Assembly: GCA_021732605.1 (NCBI GenBank)
Contig: JAKFUS010000016.1
Location: forward strand, 1-57,167
Source of the DNA: Betaproteobacteria bacterium
Lineage (GTDB): Bacteria > Pseudomonadota > Gammaproteobacteria > Burkholderiales > SG8-41
DNA length: 57,167 nt
Direction of reading: 5' to 3'
Made by a program: the position numbers and the translations under genes. Positions within the stretch are counted from its first letter, which is position 1. Every line of letters starts with the position of its first letter. The notes below the pieces were generated by a model. The model saw nothing but the letters and a program-made list of their open reading frames with translations. It did no database searches and was not told the origin of the DNA. Shown piece after piece: positions 16,444 to 26,332 of this stretch.

Positions 16444-17769
16444 ATGTCTGCACAATGCGCCATCAATACCGCCGTCTACCAGAGCCGCCGCGCGCGCCTG
16501 GCGGCGCAGCTCGAGAATGGTGTGGCCATCGTGCCCACCGCGCCGGAACAGATCCGTAACCGCGACGCGCACTATCCCTATCGATACGACAGCTATTTCT
16601 ATTACCTGACGGGTTTTCGTGAACCCGAAGCCGTGCTGGTGGTGGTCGGCGGTGAAAAGCCGCAACACATTCTGTTCTGCCGCGAAAAAAATCTCGAACG
16701 CGAAATCTGGGACGGTTACCGCTACGGACCCGATGCCGCCCGCGAAACGTTCGCCGTGGACGCCGCGTTTTGTATTACTGAACTCGATGCGCGCCTGCCC
16801 GAACTGCTGGCGGATCGCTCCGCAGTGCATGTGCACCTCGGCGCCGACGCGGTCTGGGACGCGCGGGTGCTGGGCTGGATCAACACCGTGCGTAATCGTG
16901 CGCGCAGCGGTGTCGCTGCACCGAACGATATCCGCGATGTACGCACGCTGATCGACGACATGCGTTTGCGCAAGGATGAACATGAGGTGGCGCTGATGCG
17001 TCGTGCCGGCGACATCTCCGGAGCCGCGCATCGCCTGGCGATGCAGACGACACGACCGGGCGCCACCGAGTATGAAATTGAGGCTGTGCTGCAGCATGAG
17101 TTCCGCCGCCGCGGCGCACAGGCCCCCGCCTACACACCCATCGTCGCCGGCGGCGCCAATGCCTGCGTGCTGCATTACGTCGAAAACAACGCGGCGCTGC
17201 AGGACGGCGATCTGCTGCTGATCGATGCCGGCTGTGAACTCGATGGTTACGCCGCGGACATTACCCGCACCTTCCCGGTCAACGGTCGTTTCAGCGGGCC
17301 GCAGCGCGCGGTGTACGAACTGGTGCTGGCGGCGCAGGCTGCGGCGATTGCCACGGTGAAACCGGGCGCGCGCTGGAACGAGCCGCACGATGCCGCGGTA
17401 AAAGTGCTGGCACAGGGCTTCATCGATCTGAAACTGCTCGCCGGTACTCTGGACGGCGTGCTGGAACAGGAAACTTACAAACAGTTTTATATGCACCGCA
17501 CGGGCCACTGGCTGGGGCTGGATGTACACGATGCCGGCGAATATAAAACCGATGGGGTCTGGCGCGAGCTGCAGTCGGGCATGGTGCTGACCGTCGAACC
17601 CGGTTGTTATATCCGGCCCGTGCCGGGTGTGCCGGAGGGTTTTGCCGACATCGGTGTGCGCATTGAAGACGATGCACTGGTCACGGCCAAAGGCTGCGAA
17701 ATCCTCAGTGACAGTGCGCCAAAGTCTGTCACTGACATCGAAGCACTGATGCGCAATCACCATGCCTGA
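16444..17769 (+). CDS. pepP: Xaa-Pro aminopeptidase
   Basis: PepP removes N-terminal residues that precede proline. The 441-residue pita-bread metallopeptidase has an N-terminal aminopeptidase-P domain (YRYDSYFYYLTGFREPEAVL) and the catalytic domain with the dinuclear metal ligands: Asp in LLIDAGCELDGYAADITRTF (two), His in HRTGHWLGLDVHDAG, Glu in LTVEPGCYI and Glu in GVRIEDDALVT. ATG 16444 fits the family start; the frame is open upstream into murU. It overlaps ubiH by 8 bases, as in many proteobacteria. Confidence 0.94.
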   Translation: MSAQCAINTAVYQSRRARLAAQLENGVAIVPTAPEQIRNRDAHYPYRYDSYFYYLTGFREPEAVLVVVGGEKPQHILFCREKNLEREIWDGYRYGPDAARETFAVDAAFCITELDARLPELLADRSAVHVHLGADAVWDARVLGWINTVRNRARSGVAAPNDIRDVRTLIDDMRLRKDEHEVALMRRAGDISGAAHRLAMQTTRPGATEYEIEAVLQHEFRRRGAQAPAYTPIVAGGANACVLHYVENNAALQDGDLLLIDAGCELDGYAADITRTFPVNGRFSGPQRAVYELVLAAQAAAIATVKPGARWNEPHDAAVKVLAQGFIDLKLLAGTLDGVLEQETYKQFYMHRTGHWLGLDVHDAGEYKTDGVWRELQSGMVLTVEPGCYIRPVPGVPEGFADIGVRIEDDALVTAKGCEILSDSAPKSVTDIEALMRNHHA

Positions 17770-18931
17770 ATCGATCGTTAATGAGTCCGCCGATATCGTC
17801 ATCAGCGGCGGCGGCCCGGTAGGCAGCGCGCTGGCGCTGGCCTTGCGCGACAGCGGACTGCGCATCGTACTGCTCGAAGCGCGCGCCGCAGGCGGCGGTG
17901 ATGCGCGGCCACTGGCCCTGTCGTACGGCAGCCGGCTGATCCTCGAACGTCTGGGGGTGTGGCCGGCATTGGCGGCTACCGCAACACCGATCCGCAACAT
18001 TCATGTGTCGCAACGCGGCGGTTTTGGCCGGGTCGGCCTGGCCGCCATCGAAGCCGGATTTCCTGAACTCGGTTACGTCGTTGACTATGGTCGCGTCGCG
18101 CAGGCATTGGCGCAGGCTGCTGCGGCGACAACAGCGCAATGCCTGACGGGTGCCCGGGTGACGGCCACCCACGGCGACGATCCGGCGCGCGTTCAATATG
18201 AATATGGCGGAGAACAGCGCGAACTGAGCGCAGCCTTGGTGGTACTGGCGGATGGTGGTGCCGCCGGCGAATCCACCACCAAGGCCATCGACTATCAGCA
18301 ATCTGCGGTCACGGCGCGCGTGGTGAGTGAGCGCCCGCATAACAATATGGCCTACGAACGATTCACTGCGCACGGACCGCTGGCACTATTGCCGGATAGT
18401 AAAAATGAGCAGGACGGCTGGGCACTGGTGTGGACCACAAGGCCTGAACATGCCCGCGAGTTGTGCGCCATGGCGCCGGAAATTTTTCTGGGCGAACTGC
18501 GTGCTGCCTTCGGTGGCCGCACCGGTGATTTCATCACCGTGAGCGGAAGAGTCGCGTATCCCTTGCAACGCCGTCGTGCACAAGCCGCTGCTGACCACAC
18601 CGTGTTGATCGGCAACGCGGCGCAGACACTGCATCCGGTGGCTGGACAGGGATTCAATCTCGGCTTGCGCGATGCCTGGGAGCTGGGCGAACAAATCCTT
18701 GCCAGCAGGAAAAATGAGCTGGGTTCACGCGCCTGGTTGGACACCTATCAGAAACATCGTCGTGTGGATCGCAGTGCAGGCCTCGGTTTTACCCATGCGC
18801 TGGTGGAATTGTTCTCCAACGATCTGTTGCCGCTGCGCCTGGCGCGAGGTACGGGACTTGCTTTGCTGGGTTGTCTGCCACCGCTGACAAATTTCCTGAT
18901 ACGACGCATGACCTTCGGCGCGCGCGGCTGA
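17762..18931 (+). CDS. ubiH: Ubiquinone-biosynthesis FAD monooxygenase UbiH
   Basis: A 389-residue FAD-dependent aromatic hydroxylase of the UbiH/UbiF/VisC family, which adds a ring hydroxyl during ubiquinone synthesis. It has the dinucleotide-binding DIVISGGGPVGSALALALRD, the conserved VLADGG-type motif (LVVLADGGAAG), and the second FAD motif LIGNAAQTLHPVAGQGFNLGLRDA. Position in pepP-ubiH favours UbiH (C6-hydroxylase) over UbiF, but the two cannot be separated with certainty. It is the last gene of the amgK-murU-pepP-ubiH run. Confidence 0.9.
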   Translation: MPESIVNESADIVISGGGPVGSALALALRDSGLRIVLLEARAAGGGDARPLALSYGSRLILERLGVWPALAATATPIRNIHVSQRGGFGRVGLAAIEAGFPELGYVVDYGRVAQALAQAAAATTAQCLTGARVTATHGDDPARVQYEYGGEQRELSAALVVLADGGAAGESTTKAIDYQQSAVTARVVSERPHNNMAYERFTAHGPLALLPDSKNEQDGWALVWTTRPEHARELCAMAPEIFLGELRAAFGGRTGDFITVSGRVAYPLQRRRAQAAADHTVLIGNAAQTLHPVAGQGFNLGLRDAWELGEQILASRKNELGSRAWLDTYQKHRRVDRSAGLGFTHALVELFSNDLLPLRLARGTGLALLGCLPPLTNFLIRRMTFGARG

Positions 18932-19129
18932 TCACATTGCGCGGTCAGGGTTTGCCGCGAAATCTGCAGGTGGTATTGCAGCAATCTCCGGTAAGCGCAT
19001 TGATACACAGTGCTTTTGACGATGATCTGCAGGCGGGTTGGCAGCACTCTGCATGAACGCGTGCTGCAATCTTTTTTGCAAAATGTTGTGCAAACGTCAG
19101 TAGTGCTTAAAAATGAGGCACATTTCTCT

Positions 19130-19157
19130 TTGCACGCCGCGCGACTGTGATTACAAT
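19130..19157 (+). promoter_or_regulatory. Sigma-70-type promoter for dusB-fis
   Basis: TTGCAC (19130-19135), a 16-base spacer and TACAAT (19152-19157) form a good sigma-70 promoter. Transcription would begin near 19164, giving a leader of about 55 bases rich in pyrimidines before dusB. The rest of the 288-base gap between ubiH and dusB (18932-19219) shows no other gene or clear terminator. Confidence 0.55.
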
Positions 19158-19219
19158 GGCGCCCTTTCCCCCGCACTTTCCCCTTAACTTCTTCCTTTAA
19201 TCACATAAGAACAAGTCCG

Positions 19220-20275
19220 TTGCGCATCGGCCCTCATCAACTGAAAAACAACCTCATCGTGGCACCGATGGCGGGCGTGACTGATCGCCCCTTCCGTCAG
19301 TTGTGCAAGACGATGGGCGCAGGCATGGCGGTGTCGGAGATGGTGGCGAGCAATTCCCTGCTGTGGGGTTCGGAAAAAACCAAACGCCGCGCCAACCATG
19401 ACGGTGAAGTCGATCCGATTTCGGTGCAGATCGCCGGCGCGGATCCGCAGATGCTTGCCGACGCCGCGCGTTACAACGTTGACCAGGGCGCGCAGATCAT
19501 CGACATCAACATGGGCTGCCCGGCGAAAAAAATCTGCAATGTGATGGCGGGCTCCGCGCTGCTGAAGGACGAGCCGCTGGTCGCACGCATCCTCAAGGCT
19601 GTGGTCAGTGCGGTTGATGTGCCGGTGACGCTGAAAATCCGCACCGGCTGGGACCGCGATCACCGCAATGCGCTGATGGTTGCGCGCATCGCCGAGAGTT
19701 CGGGCATCCAGGCGCTGGCGATCCACGGCCGCACCCGTGCCTGCGGTTATACCGGCGAGGCCGAGTACGACACCATTGCTGCGGTCAAGGCCGAGATTCG
19801 CATCCCGGTGATCGCCAACGGCGACATCACCACGCCGGAGCGCGTCAAACACGTATTGGAATACACCAAGGCCGATGCGGTGATGATCGGCCGTGCGGCG
19901 CAGGGCCGGCCGTGGATGTTCCGTGAAATCAGCCATTTCCTCGAGACCGGCCGCCATCTGCCGCCGCCCGCTGTCGGGGAAATCCACCGCGTGCTGGTGG
20001 CGCATTTGCACGATCTGTATGGTTTTTACGGCGAACTGACGGGGGTGCGCGTCGCGCGCAAGCACATCTCCTGGTACACCAAGGGCCTTGCCGGCTCGGC
20101 GGCATTCCGCCATGGCATGAACCAGCTGCAGACCTGTGCGGAACAGATCAAGGCCGTGGACGATTATTTTGCCGAACTTTCGGATATGGGCGAACGCCTG
20201 ATTTATGTGGAAGAACCCGGCATGATGAATAAAGCCGAGCGTATTGAAGAGCCTGCAGAACTTGCAGCATGGTGA
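19220..20275 (+). CDS. dusB: tRNA-dihydrouridine synthase B
   Basis: DusB reduces uridines in the D-loop of tRNA with FMN and NADPH. The 351-residue TIM-barrel has VAPMAGVTDRPFRQLC, the conserved NMGCPAKKICN with the catalytic Cys, TLKIRTGWDRDHRN, IHGRTRACGY and IANGDITTPERV, all Dus landmarks. The start is a TTG at 19220, as no earlier ATG exists and the next ATG is inside the first conserved motif. fis follows after about 26 bases; dusB-fis is a conserved operon in beta- and gammaproteobacteria. Confidence 0.94.
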   Translation: MRIGPHQLKNNLIVAPMAGVTDRPFRQLCKTMGAGMAVSEMVASNSLLWGSEKTKRRANHDGEVDPISVQIAGADPQMLADAARYNVDQGAQIIDINMGCPAKKICNVMAGSALLKDEPLVARILKAVVSAVDVPVTLKIRTGWDRDHRNALMVARIAESSGIQALAIHGRTRACGYTGEAEYDTIAAVKAEIRIPVIANGDITTPERVKHVLEYTKADAVMIGRAAQGRPWMFREISHFLETGRHLPPPAVGEIHRVLVAHLHDLYGFYGELTGVRVARKHISWYTKGLAGSAAFRHGMNQLQTCAEQIKAVDDYFAELSDMGERLIYVEEPGMMNKAERIEEPAELAAW

Positions 20276-20301
20276 ATAAGTAAGTGGGGGGGACTGGCAG
20301 C

Positions 20302-20541
20302 ATGATGAATGAAACCGAAATGGCCCGCGTGGTACGCCGGGCGATCGACGGCTATTTCCGTGATCTCGACGGGGAAAAAGCCTGCGGCGTATACGATATG
20401 GTCATCGGCAGCGTGGAAAAGCCGCTGCTGGAATCGGTGTTGCACAAGGTGCGCGGCAACCAGTCGCATGCCGCGGCGATGCTGGGCATCAACCGCAACA
20501 CGCTGCGCAAAAAAATAAAGACTTACAACATCAAGTTCTGA
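20302..20541 (+). CDS. fis: Fis nucleoid-associated DNA-binding protein
   Basis: A 79-residue Fis-family protein with the C-terminal helix-turn-helix [36 protein letters not shown], here split as the core [17 protein letters not shown] plus flanks. Fis bends DNA, shapes the nucleoid and activates rRNA promoters in fast growth. It is a little shorter than the E. coli protein (98), as usual in betaproteobacteria. ATG 20302 is preferred over GTG 20284 because the G-rich run 20285-20292 can act as its ribosome binding site; ATG 20305 is also possible. Confidence 0.92.
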   Translation: MMNETEMARVVRRAIDGYFRDLDGEKACGVYDMVIGSVEKPLLESVLHKVRGNQSHAAAMLGINRNTLRKKIKTYNIKF

Positions 20542-20602
20542 CGAGTCCCGACAGTCACGGGCCGCCCCGCGTGCTTTCGCCCCGCACTTTCGCCCCGCAG
20601 CC

Positions 20603-22165
20603 ATGGCCATCATCAAACAAGCACTGATCAGCGTCTCCGACAAGGCGGGCATCCTCGACTTCGCGCGCGGACTCGCCGGTTTCGGCGTGACACTGCTGTC
20701 GACCGGCGGCACTGCCAAAATGCTGCACGATGCCGGACTCAAGGTCACCGAAGTCGCTGATTACACCGGATTTCCGGAAATGCTCGATGGCCGCGTCAAG
20801 ACGCTGCATCCGAAAATCCACGGCGGATTGCTCGGGCGCCGCGATGTACCGGCCCACGTCGACGCTATGAAGCAGGCCGGCATTCCCGGCATTGATCTGG
20901 TGGTGGTGAACCTCTATCCGTTTACGCAGACCATTGCCAAACCCGGCTGCCCGCTGGCGGAAGCCATCGAGAACATCGACATCGGCGGTCCGGCGATGGT
21001 GCGCAGCGCGGCGAAGAATTATGAACATGTCGCGGTGGTCACCGATCCCGCCGATTATGCCGGGCTGCTGAAAGAAATGCAGTCGGCCGGCGGCGCGCTG
21101 GGCGCGGAAACGCGCTTCCAGCTGGCTTGCAAGGCGTTTTCACATACCGCCGCCTACGACGGCGCGATCAGCAATTACCTGACGGCTTTGCAACCGGACG
21201 GCAAGGCGGCGGCATTTCCGGAGCGGCTCAATCTGCAGTTCGATCGTGTGCAGACCCTGCGTTACGGCGAAAACCCGCATCAGCAGGCGGCGTTTTACCG
21301 TGATCTGGCGCCGGCCCCCGGCAGCCTCGCTGCTTACCGGCAACTGCAGGGCAAGGAACTGTCGTACAACAATATTGCCGACGCCGATGCGGCGTGGGAA
21401 TGTGTCAAAACCTTCGACGCGCCGGCATGCGTGATTGTCAAACATGCCAATCCCTGCGGCGTCGCGACCGCAGCCGATATTGCAGCCGCTTACGACAAGG
21501 CGCTGGCGACGGATCCTACCTCGGCTTTCGGCGGCATCATCGCCGTCAACCGTGCGCTGGATGCCGCGACTGCGCAGGCGATTTCGAAGCTGTTTGTTGA
21601 AGTGATCATCGCCCCGAAGGTGCTGCCCGATGCACTGGCGGTGTTCGCCGGCAAGGCCAACATCCGCGTGCTTGAAGTGCCTTTGGCTCCGGGAGCCAAC
21701 CATTTTGATCTCAAACGTGTCGGCGGCGGGGTGCTGGTGCAGACGCCGGACGGCATGAATGTCACGGTGGCACAACTGAAAGTGGTGACTAAGAAAAAAC
21801 CGACAGATGCGCAATTGTCAGACCTGCTGTTTGCCTGGCGCGTCGCCAAATTCGTCAAATCCAATGCCATCGTGTTCTGCGGCAACGGCGCCACGCTGGG
21901 TGTCGGTGCGGGGCAGATGAGCCGCGTCGATTCGGCGCGTATTGCCTCGATCAAAGCCGAGAATGCAAAGTTGAAACTCGCTGCTTCGGTGGTGGCCTCG
22001 GATGCCTTTTTCCCGTTCCGCGACGGTGTTGATGTGGTTGCCGCGGCGGGTGCTAAGGCGATCATCCAGCCCGGCGGCAGCCTGCGCGATGAAGAAGTCA
22101 TCGCAGCGGCCGACGAACACGGCATTGCGATGGTGTTCACCGGTTTCCGGCATTTCAGACACTAA
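20603..22165 (+). CDS. purH: Bifunctional AICAR transformylase / IMP cyclohydrolase
   Basis: PurH carries out the last two steps of IMP synthesis. The 520-residue product has the N-terminal IMP cyclohydrolase part ([51 protein letters not shown]) and the C-terminal AICAR formyltransferase part ([28 protein letters not shown] with the catalytic Lys-His, [37 protein letters not shown]). It lies 61 bases after fis and 9 bases before purD, so purH-purD probably form one operon. Confidence 0.96.
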   Translation: MAIIKQALISVSDKAGILDFARGLAGFGVTLLSTGGTAKMLHDAGLKVTEVADYTGFPEMLDGRVKTLHPKIHGGLLGRRDVPAHVDAMKQAGIPGIDLVVVNLYPFTQTIAKPGCPLAEAIENIDIGGPAMVRSAAKNYEHVAVVTDPADYAGLLKEMQSAGGALGAETRFQLACKAFSHTAAYDGAISNYLTALQPDGKAAAFPERLNLQFDRVQTLRYGENPHQQAAFYRDLAPAPGSLAAYRQLQGKELSYNNIADADAAWECVKTFDAPACVIVKHANPCGVATAADIAAAYDKALATDPTSAFGGIIAVNRALDAATAQAISKLFVEVIIAPKVLPDALAVFAGKANIRVLEVPLAPGANHFDLKRVGGGVLVQTPDGMNVTVAQLKVVTKKKPTDAQLSDLLFAWRVAKFVKSNAIVFCGNGATLGVGAGQMSRVDSARIASIKAENAKLKLAASVVASDAFFPFRDGVDVVAAAGAKAIIQPGGSLRDEEVIAAADEHGIAMVFTGFRHFRH

Positions 22166-22174
22166 TTACTACAT

Positions 22175-23461
22175 ATGAAAATCCTCGTCATCGGCGGTGG
22201 TGGCCGCGAACACGCGCTGGCGTGGAAACTGACGCAGTCGCCGCTGGTGCAGAAAGTCTTTGTCGCGCCAGGCAATGCCGGCACGGCGCGCGAAGACGGT
22301 TTGGACAATGTTGCCATCGGCGGTAATCAGCAAGTAATTGATTTTATTAATAAAAATGATATTGGGCTGACGGTGGTCGGCCTCGAAGCGCCATTGGCTG
22401 CGGGTGTGGTCGATGTCGTGCGCGGCGCGGGACACCGCATTTTCGGGCCGACGCAAAAAGCCGCACAGCTCGAAAGCTCCAAGGATTTTGCGAAAAATTT
22501 CATGGTGCGCCATCACATCCCGACGGCGAAGCACGCGACCTTCACCGATGCTGTCGCGGCGCACGCCTATATTGATCGTGAAGGTGCGCCGATTGTGATC
22601 AAGGCCGACGGCCTGGCTGCGGGCAAAGGCGTGGTGGTGGCGATGCAACTAGACGAAGCCCATGCGGCAGTCGACATGATGTTGGTCGGCAACAAAATGG
22701 GTTCCGCCGGCGCACGGGTGGTGATCGAAGAGTTTCTCGACGGTGAGGAAGCGAGTTTTATCGTGCTCGCCGATGGTCGTAATGCGCTGGCACTGGCCAG
22801 CAGCCAGGACCACAAACGCTTGCAGGACGGCGATCAGGGGCCGAACACCGGCGGCATGGGCGCGTATTCGCCGGCGCCGGTGGTGACCCCGGAAATCCAT
22901 GCGCGGGTGATGCGCGAAGTGATCCAGCCGACGCTGAACGGCATGATTGCCGACGGCATTCCGTACACCGGTTTTTTGTATGCAGGGTTGATGATCGGCG
23001 CCGGCGGCACGTTGAAGGTGCTGGAATTCAACTGCCGCATGGGCGACCCGGAAACGCAGCCGATCATGATGCGGCTCAAAAGTGATCTGGTGCCGCTGCT
23101 CGAAGCCGCGATCGATGCCAAACTCGATACGGTGCAGGCGGAATGGGATCCGCGGGTGGCGCTGGGTGTGGTGCTGGCTGCCGCGAACTATCCCGAAGAT
23201 CCGCGCAAGGGTGATGTGATCGGCGGTTTGCCGCCGGCGGGCGAGGATTACCATGTGTTCCATGCCGGCACCACGCTGGCGGGCAAGGACAGTAAGGACG
23301 TCGTCACCAGCGGCGGCCGCGTGTTGTGCGTCACGGCACTGGGCCACAATACCCGCACCGCGCAGCGCCGGGCCTACGAAATTGTCGATCTGATCCGTTT
23401 CGACGGCATGCAATGTCGTCGCGATATCGGCCATCGCGCGGTTGCCGCGGGACGCAAGTAA
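22175..23461 (+). CDS. purD: Phosphoribosylamine-glycine ligase
   Basis: PurD joins phosphoribosylamine and glycine, using ATP, in purine synthesis. The 428-residue ATP-grasp protein starts MKILVIGGGGREHALAWKL, then has VVGLEAPLAAG, FMVRHHIPTAKHATF, VIKADGLAAGKGVVVA, EEFLDGEEASFIVLADG, QDHKRLQDGDQGPNTGGMGA and LEFNCRMGDPETQPIMMRL. The segment coding VIDFINKNDIG (about 22332-22365) is strongly AT-rich compared with the rest. The intergenic gap from purH is only 9 bases and no strong ribosome binding site is seen. Confidence 0.95.
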   Translation: MKILVIGGGGREHALAWKLTQSPLVQKVFVAPGNAGTAREDGLDNVAIGGNQQVIDFINKNDIGLTVVGLEAPLAAGVVDVVRGAGHRIFGPTQKAAQLESSKDFAKNFMVRHHIPTAKHATFTDAVAAHAYIDREGAPIVIKADGLAAGKGVVVAMQLDEAHAAVDMMLVGNKMGSAGARVVIEEFLDGEEASFIVLADGRNALALASSQDHKRLQDGDQGPNTGGMGAYSPAPVVTPEIHARVMREVIQPTLNGMIADGIPYTGFLYAGLMIGAGGTLKVLEFNCRMGDPETQPIMMRLKSDLVPLLEAAIDAKLDTVQAEWDPRVALGVVLAAANYPEDPRKGDVIGGLPPAGEDYHVFHAGTTLAGKDSKDVVTSGGRVLCVTALGHNTRTAQRRAYEIVDLIRFDGMQCRRDIGHRAVAAGRK

Positions 23462-23485
23462 CAGCAGCGTGGCCGGCACAGCCCA

Positions 23486-24385
23486 ATGATGGACATCGCC
23501 GCAGTCAAAAATTATCTGACGGGTCTGCAGCAGACCATTGTCGATCAGCTGGAGACGCTGGATGGCGGCAGCTTCCTGCGTGACGAGTGGCAGCGGCCGC
23601 AGGGTGGTGGCGGCGTCACCCGGCTGATTGAAGGTGGTGCGCTGTTTGAGCGTGGAGGCGTCGGTTATTCCCATGTGTTCGGCGACAATCTGCCGCCATC
23701 GGCATCCGCCGCGAGGCCGGAATTGGCCGGGCGTTCTTTTCAGGCCATGGGCGTGTCACTGGTGCTGCATCCGCGCAATCCCCATGTACCGACCGTGCAT
23801 CTCAACGTGCGTTGTTTCGTCGCCGAAAAAGCGGGCGCCGCGCCGGTATGGTGGTTCGGCGGCGGCATGGACCTCACGCCGTATTACGGATTCGAAGAAG
23901 ACGCGATCCATTTTCACCGAGTCTGCCGCGATGCACTGTCACCCTTCGGCGCGGACCACCATCCGCGTTTCAAACAAGCTTGCGACCGTTATTTTTTCCT
24001 CAAACACCGCAACGAAGCACGCGGAATCGGCGGCATTTTTTTCGATGATCTGGCCGAACCGGATTTCGAAACCGCATTTGCACTGATGCGCAGTGTCGGC
24101 GAGCATTTCCTGTCAGCTTATGTGCCCATCGTCGAACGTCGCCGTGATCTGCCATACGGCGAACGCGAGCGCGATTTTCAGGTCTATCGCCGCGGCCGGT
24201 ATGTTGAATTCAACCTGGTGCATGATCGCGGCACGCTGTTCGGACTGCAGTCCGGTGGGCGCACCGAATCCATCCTGATGTCGCTGCCGCCTGTGGTGCA
24301 CTGGCGCTACGACTGGCAGCCGCAACCCGGCACACCCGAAGCGCGGCTCTACACCGATTTTCTGGTCGCCAAAGACTGGGTTTAG
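23486..24385 (+). CDS. hemF: Oxygen-dependent coproporphyrinogen III oxidase
   Basis: HemF decarboxylates coproporphyrinogen III to protoporphyrinogen IX with O2. The 299-residue product has the HemF hallmarks: [74 protein letters not shown], and the C-terminal [19 protein letters not shown] with [12 protein letters not shown]. It follows purD by 24 bases in the same direction. It points to aerobic haem synthesis in this organism. It converges on the Ser/Thr kinase gene with 18 bases between. Confidence 0.96.
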   Translation: MMDIAAVKNYLTGLQQTIVDQLETLDGGSFLRDEWQRPQGGGGVTRLIEGGALFERGGVGYSHVFGDNLPPSASAARPELAGRSFQAMGVSLVLHPRNPHVPTVHLNVRCFVAEKAGAAPVWWFGGGMDLTPYYGFEEDAIHFHRVCRDALSPFGADHHPRFKQACDRYFFLKHRNEARGIGGIFFDDLAEPDFETAFALMRSVGEHFLSAYVPIVERRRDLPYGERERDFQVYRRGRYVEFNLVHDRGTLFGLQSGGRTESILMSLPPVVHWRYDWQPQPGTPEARLYTDFLVAKDWV

Positions 24386-24403
24386 CGGCTTTGCGGCGTC
24401 GCG

Positions 24404-26332
24404 TCAGCCGCGGCTCAGCCAGGATTTGACTGAGCGTATGCGCTCGCGCAACTGGCCGAGCATGGAGGCATCGGATGATTGTGCAGCCGCGACCTTGTGC
24501 TGTTTCAGCAATTTCGGCGTTTTGCGGAAAGACTGGTAACGCGCCAGTGCGGCATGCAAATGCTGCTGCAGCAGTTTCAGGTTGAGCGGTTTGCTGAGGA
24601 AGCGGAACACCTGGGCCTGATTGATTAGATCGATCACCAGCTCCGAGTCCGAAGCCTCGGTGGTCAGGATGGCGAGAATTTCCGGATGATCCTGTTTCAG
24701 CAATTTGAAAGTGGCAACTGACTTATGGTCACCACTGCGGATGTCGGCGATGATCACCGCGATTTCTTTTTCCGAGAGTATTGCCAATCCACGTTCCAAG
24801 TCCGGCGCATGCAGCACCGGGCAGAAGCTGCCCATCAGTTCGTTGACGGCGCGGAACACTCCCTGCTCCGGGTTCACCACCAGGATGCCGCTGCCGAGTT
24901 TGTCGGGCATGATCACCGGAGCCGCCGCCATGTCGGCGAGTTCCAGCGCGATGGCCGCGGCCTCGCCGATGGTTTTCTGGATTTCGGTGTTGTCCCAGGG
25001 TTTGCTGATGAAGCGGAACACTTCACCGTCGTTGATCGAACCGACGATGGAGGCGAGGTCCGAATAACCGGTGAGCAGCATGCGCACGGTTTGCGGAGCG
25101 ACATCCTTGACCTGGCGCAGGAATTCAACGCCGGTCATTTCCGGCATGCGCTGGTCACTGATCACCACGTGCGGGCGGAAGCGCTTCAGAAACTCCATGG
25201 CTTCCGGGCCGCTGCTGGCGGTGAACACGTTGTAGTTGGTGCGGAACACCGAGCGCAGCGCATTGAGGATGCGCTCCTCGTCATCGACGAACAGCAACTT
25301 CGCTTTTTTGCCGCCGGTGTCGAATGCCGCGGCTGCAGCCGGCGTCGATGAGGATGCCGCCGGTACGGCGTTTGCGGCAGGCTGGGCCGCTTTGGCGGCC
25401 TGCATGCCGGAGATCATCCGCGCCGCTGATACCAGCTGCGGGTCCAGGCGCTGCGTCGGCGCTTCGGCGGCTTCCTCAGCCTCAGTCGCTTTGCTGGTAC
25501 GCAGGCTGGCGGCGATGCCCTGCACAAAAGCCAGCGCAAATTCACGCGCATTCTGGAAGCGGTCTTCGCGGTTTTTCGCCAGCGCCTTGTGGGTCGCCCA
25601 GTCGAGTTGCACCGAAATCTGCGGATTGAATTCCGAGGCATTGGCGGGGCGGTCGCTGATCACCTGGCGCATGATTTCGACATTGCTGCCGATGAACGGC
25701 TTGCGGTTCGCGAGCAGTTCATAGGCGATGACGCCTGCCGCGTAGATGTCGGTGCGCGCATCGGGCTCATCGCCGGTGAACTGTTCCGGTGACATGTAAC
25801 CCGGCGACCCCATGATTTCGCCGACCTGGGTCAGCGACGACGAATCGAGATGGGCGATACCAAAATCGCTGATCTTGATGCGGCCGTCGTCGTTGATCAG
25901 GATGTTGGAGGGCTTGACGTCGCGATGGACGACGCCCTGCGCGTGAGCGTAGCCGAGGCCGTCGAGCAACTGGCGCACGATTTCGCCGATTTCTGCCAGC
26001 TCGAATTTCGCCTTGTTCTGCAGGTGCTCGTACAGAGACTTGCCATTGACCAGTTCCATCACGATGTAGGCGATATTGTCGTCCTCGCCATAGTCGAAAA
26101 TCGCGGCGATGCGCGGATGGGTGAGGCGCCCGACGGCCTGCGCTTCGTGGCGGAAACGCGCGATCGCGTACTGCAGTTCCGAAGCATCCATCGCCGATTT
26201 GGTGATGGTCTTGATCGCCACCTGACGATGGATAGCCGGATCAAAAGCCTTGTAGACGACTCCCATGCCGCCACGGCCGAGAATGCCCTGCACCACGTAC
26301 TTGCCGATGTTTTTGGGATAACTGGTAGTCAT
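24404..26332 (-). CDS. Ser/Thr protein kinase with two C-terminal receiver domains
   Basis: A 642-residue hybrid signalling protein. The N-terminal Hanks-type kinase (about 10-275) is complete: LGRGGMGVVYKAF loop, VAIKTI lysine, VVHRDVKPSNIL catalytic loop, ISDFGIAHLD, GSPGYMSPEQF activation segment. A low-complexity Ala/Pro-rich linker (about 290-345) leads to a first receiver domain (LLFVDDEERILNAL, phospho-acceptor in VVISDQRMPEMTG, FISKPWD). A second, more divergent receiver follows (VVNPEQ, acceptor region VIIADIRSGD, FLSKPLN). There are no membrane segments. It overlaps the histidine kinase gene upstream by ATGA (26329-26332), so that kinase is a likely phosphodonor for the receivers. 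Confidence 0.9.
   Translation of the reverse strand: MTTSYPKNIGKYVVQGILGRGGMGVVYKAFDPAIHRQVAIKTITKSAMDASELQYAIARFRHEAQAVGRLTHPRIAAIFDYGEDDNIAYIVMELVNGKSLYEHLQNKAKFELAEIGEIVRQLLDGLGYAHAQGVVHRDVKPSNILINDDGRIKISDFGIAHLDSSSLTQVGEIMGSPGYMSPEQFTGDEPDARTDIYAAGVIAYELLANRKPFIGSNVEIMRQVISDRPANASEFNPQISVQLDWATHKALAKNREDRFQNAREFALAFVQGIAASLRTSKATEAEEAAEAPTQRLDPQLVSAARMISGMQAAKAAQPAANAVPAASSSTPAAAAAFDTGGKKAKLLFVDDEERILNALRSVFRTNYNVFTASSGPEAMEFLKRFRPHVVISDQRMPEMTGVEFLRQVKDVAPQTVRMLLTGYSDLASIVGSINDGEVFRFISKPWDNTEIQKTIGEAAAIALELADMAAAPVIMPDKLGSGILVVNPEQGVFRAVNELMGSFCPVLHAPDLERGLAILSEKEIAVIIADIRSGDHKSVATFKLLKQDHPEILAILTTEASDSELVIDLINQAQVFRFLSKPLNLKLLQQHLHAALARYQSFRKTPKLLKQHKVAAAQSSDASMLGQLRERIRSVKSWLSRG

Noticed and set aside
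16216..18000. A 594-codon minus-strand frame
   Set aside because: Antisense to pepP and ubiH, whose catalytic residues are all present on the plus strand.
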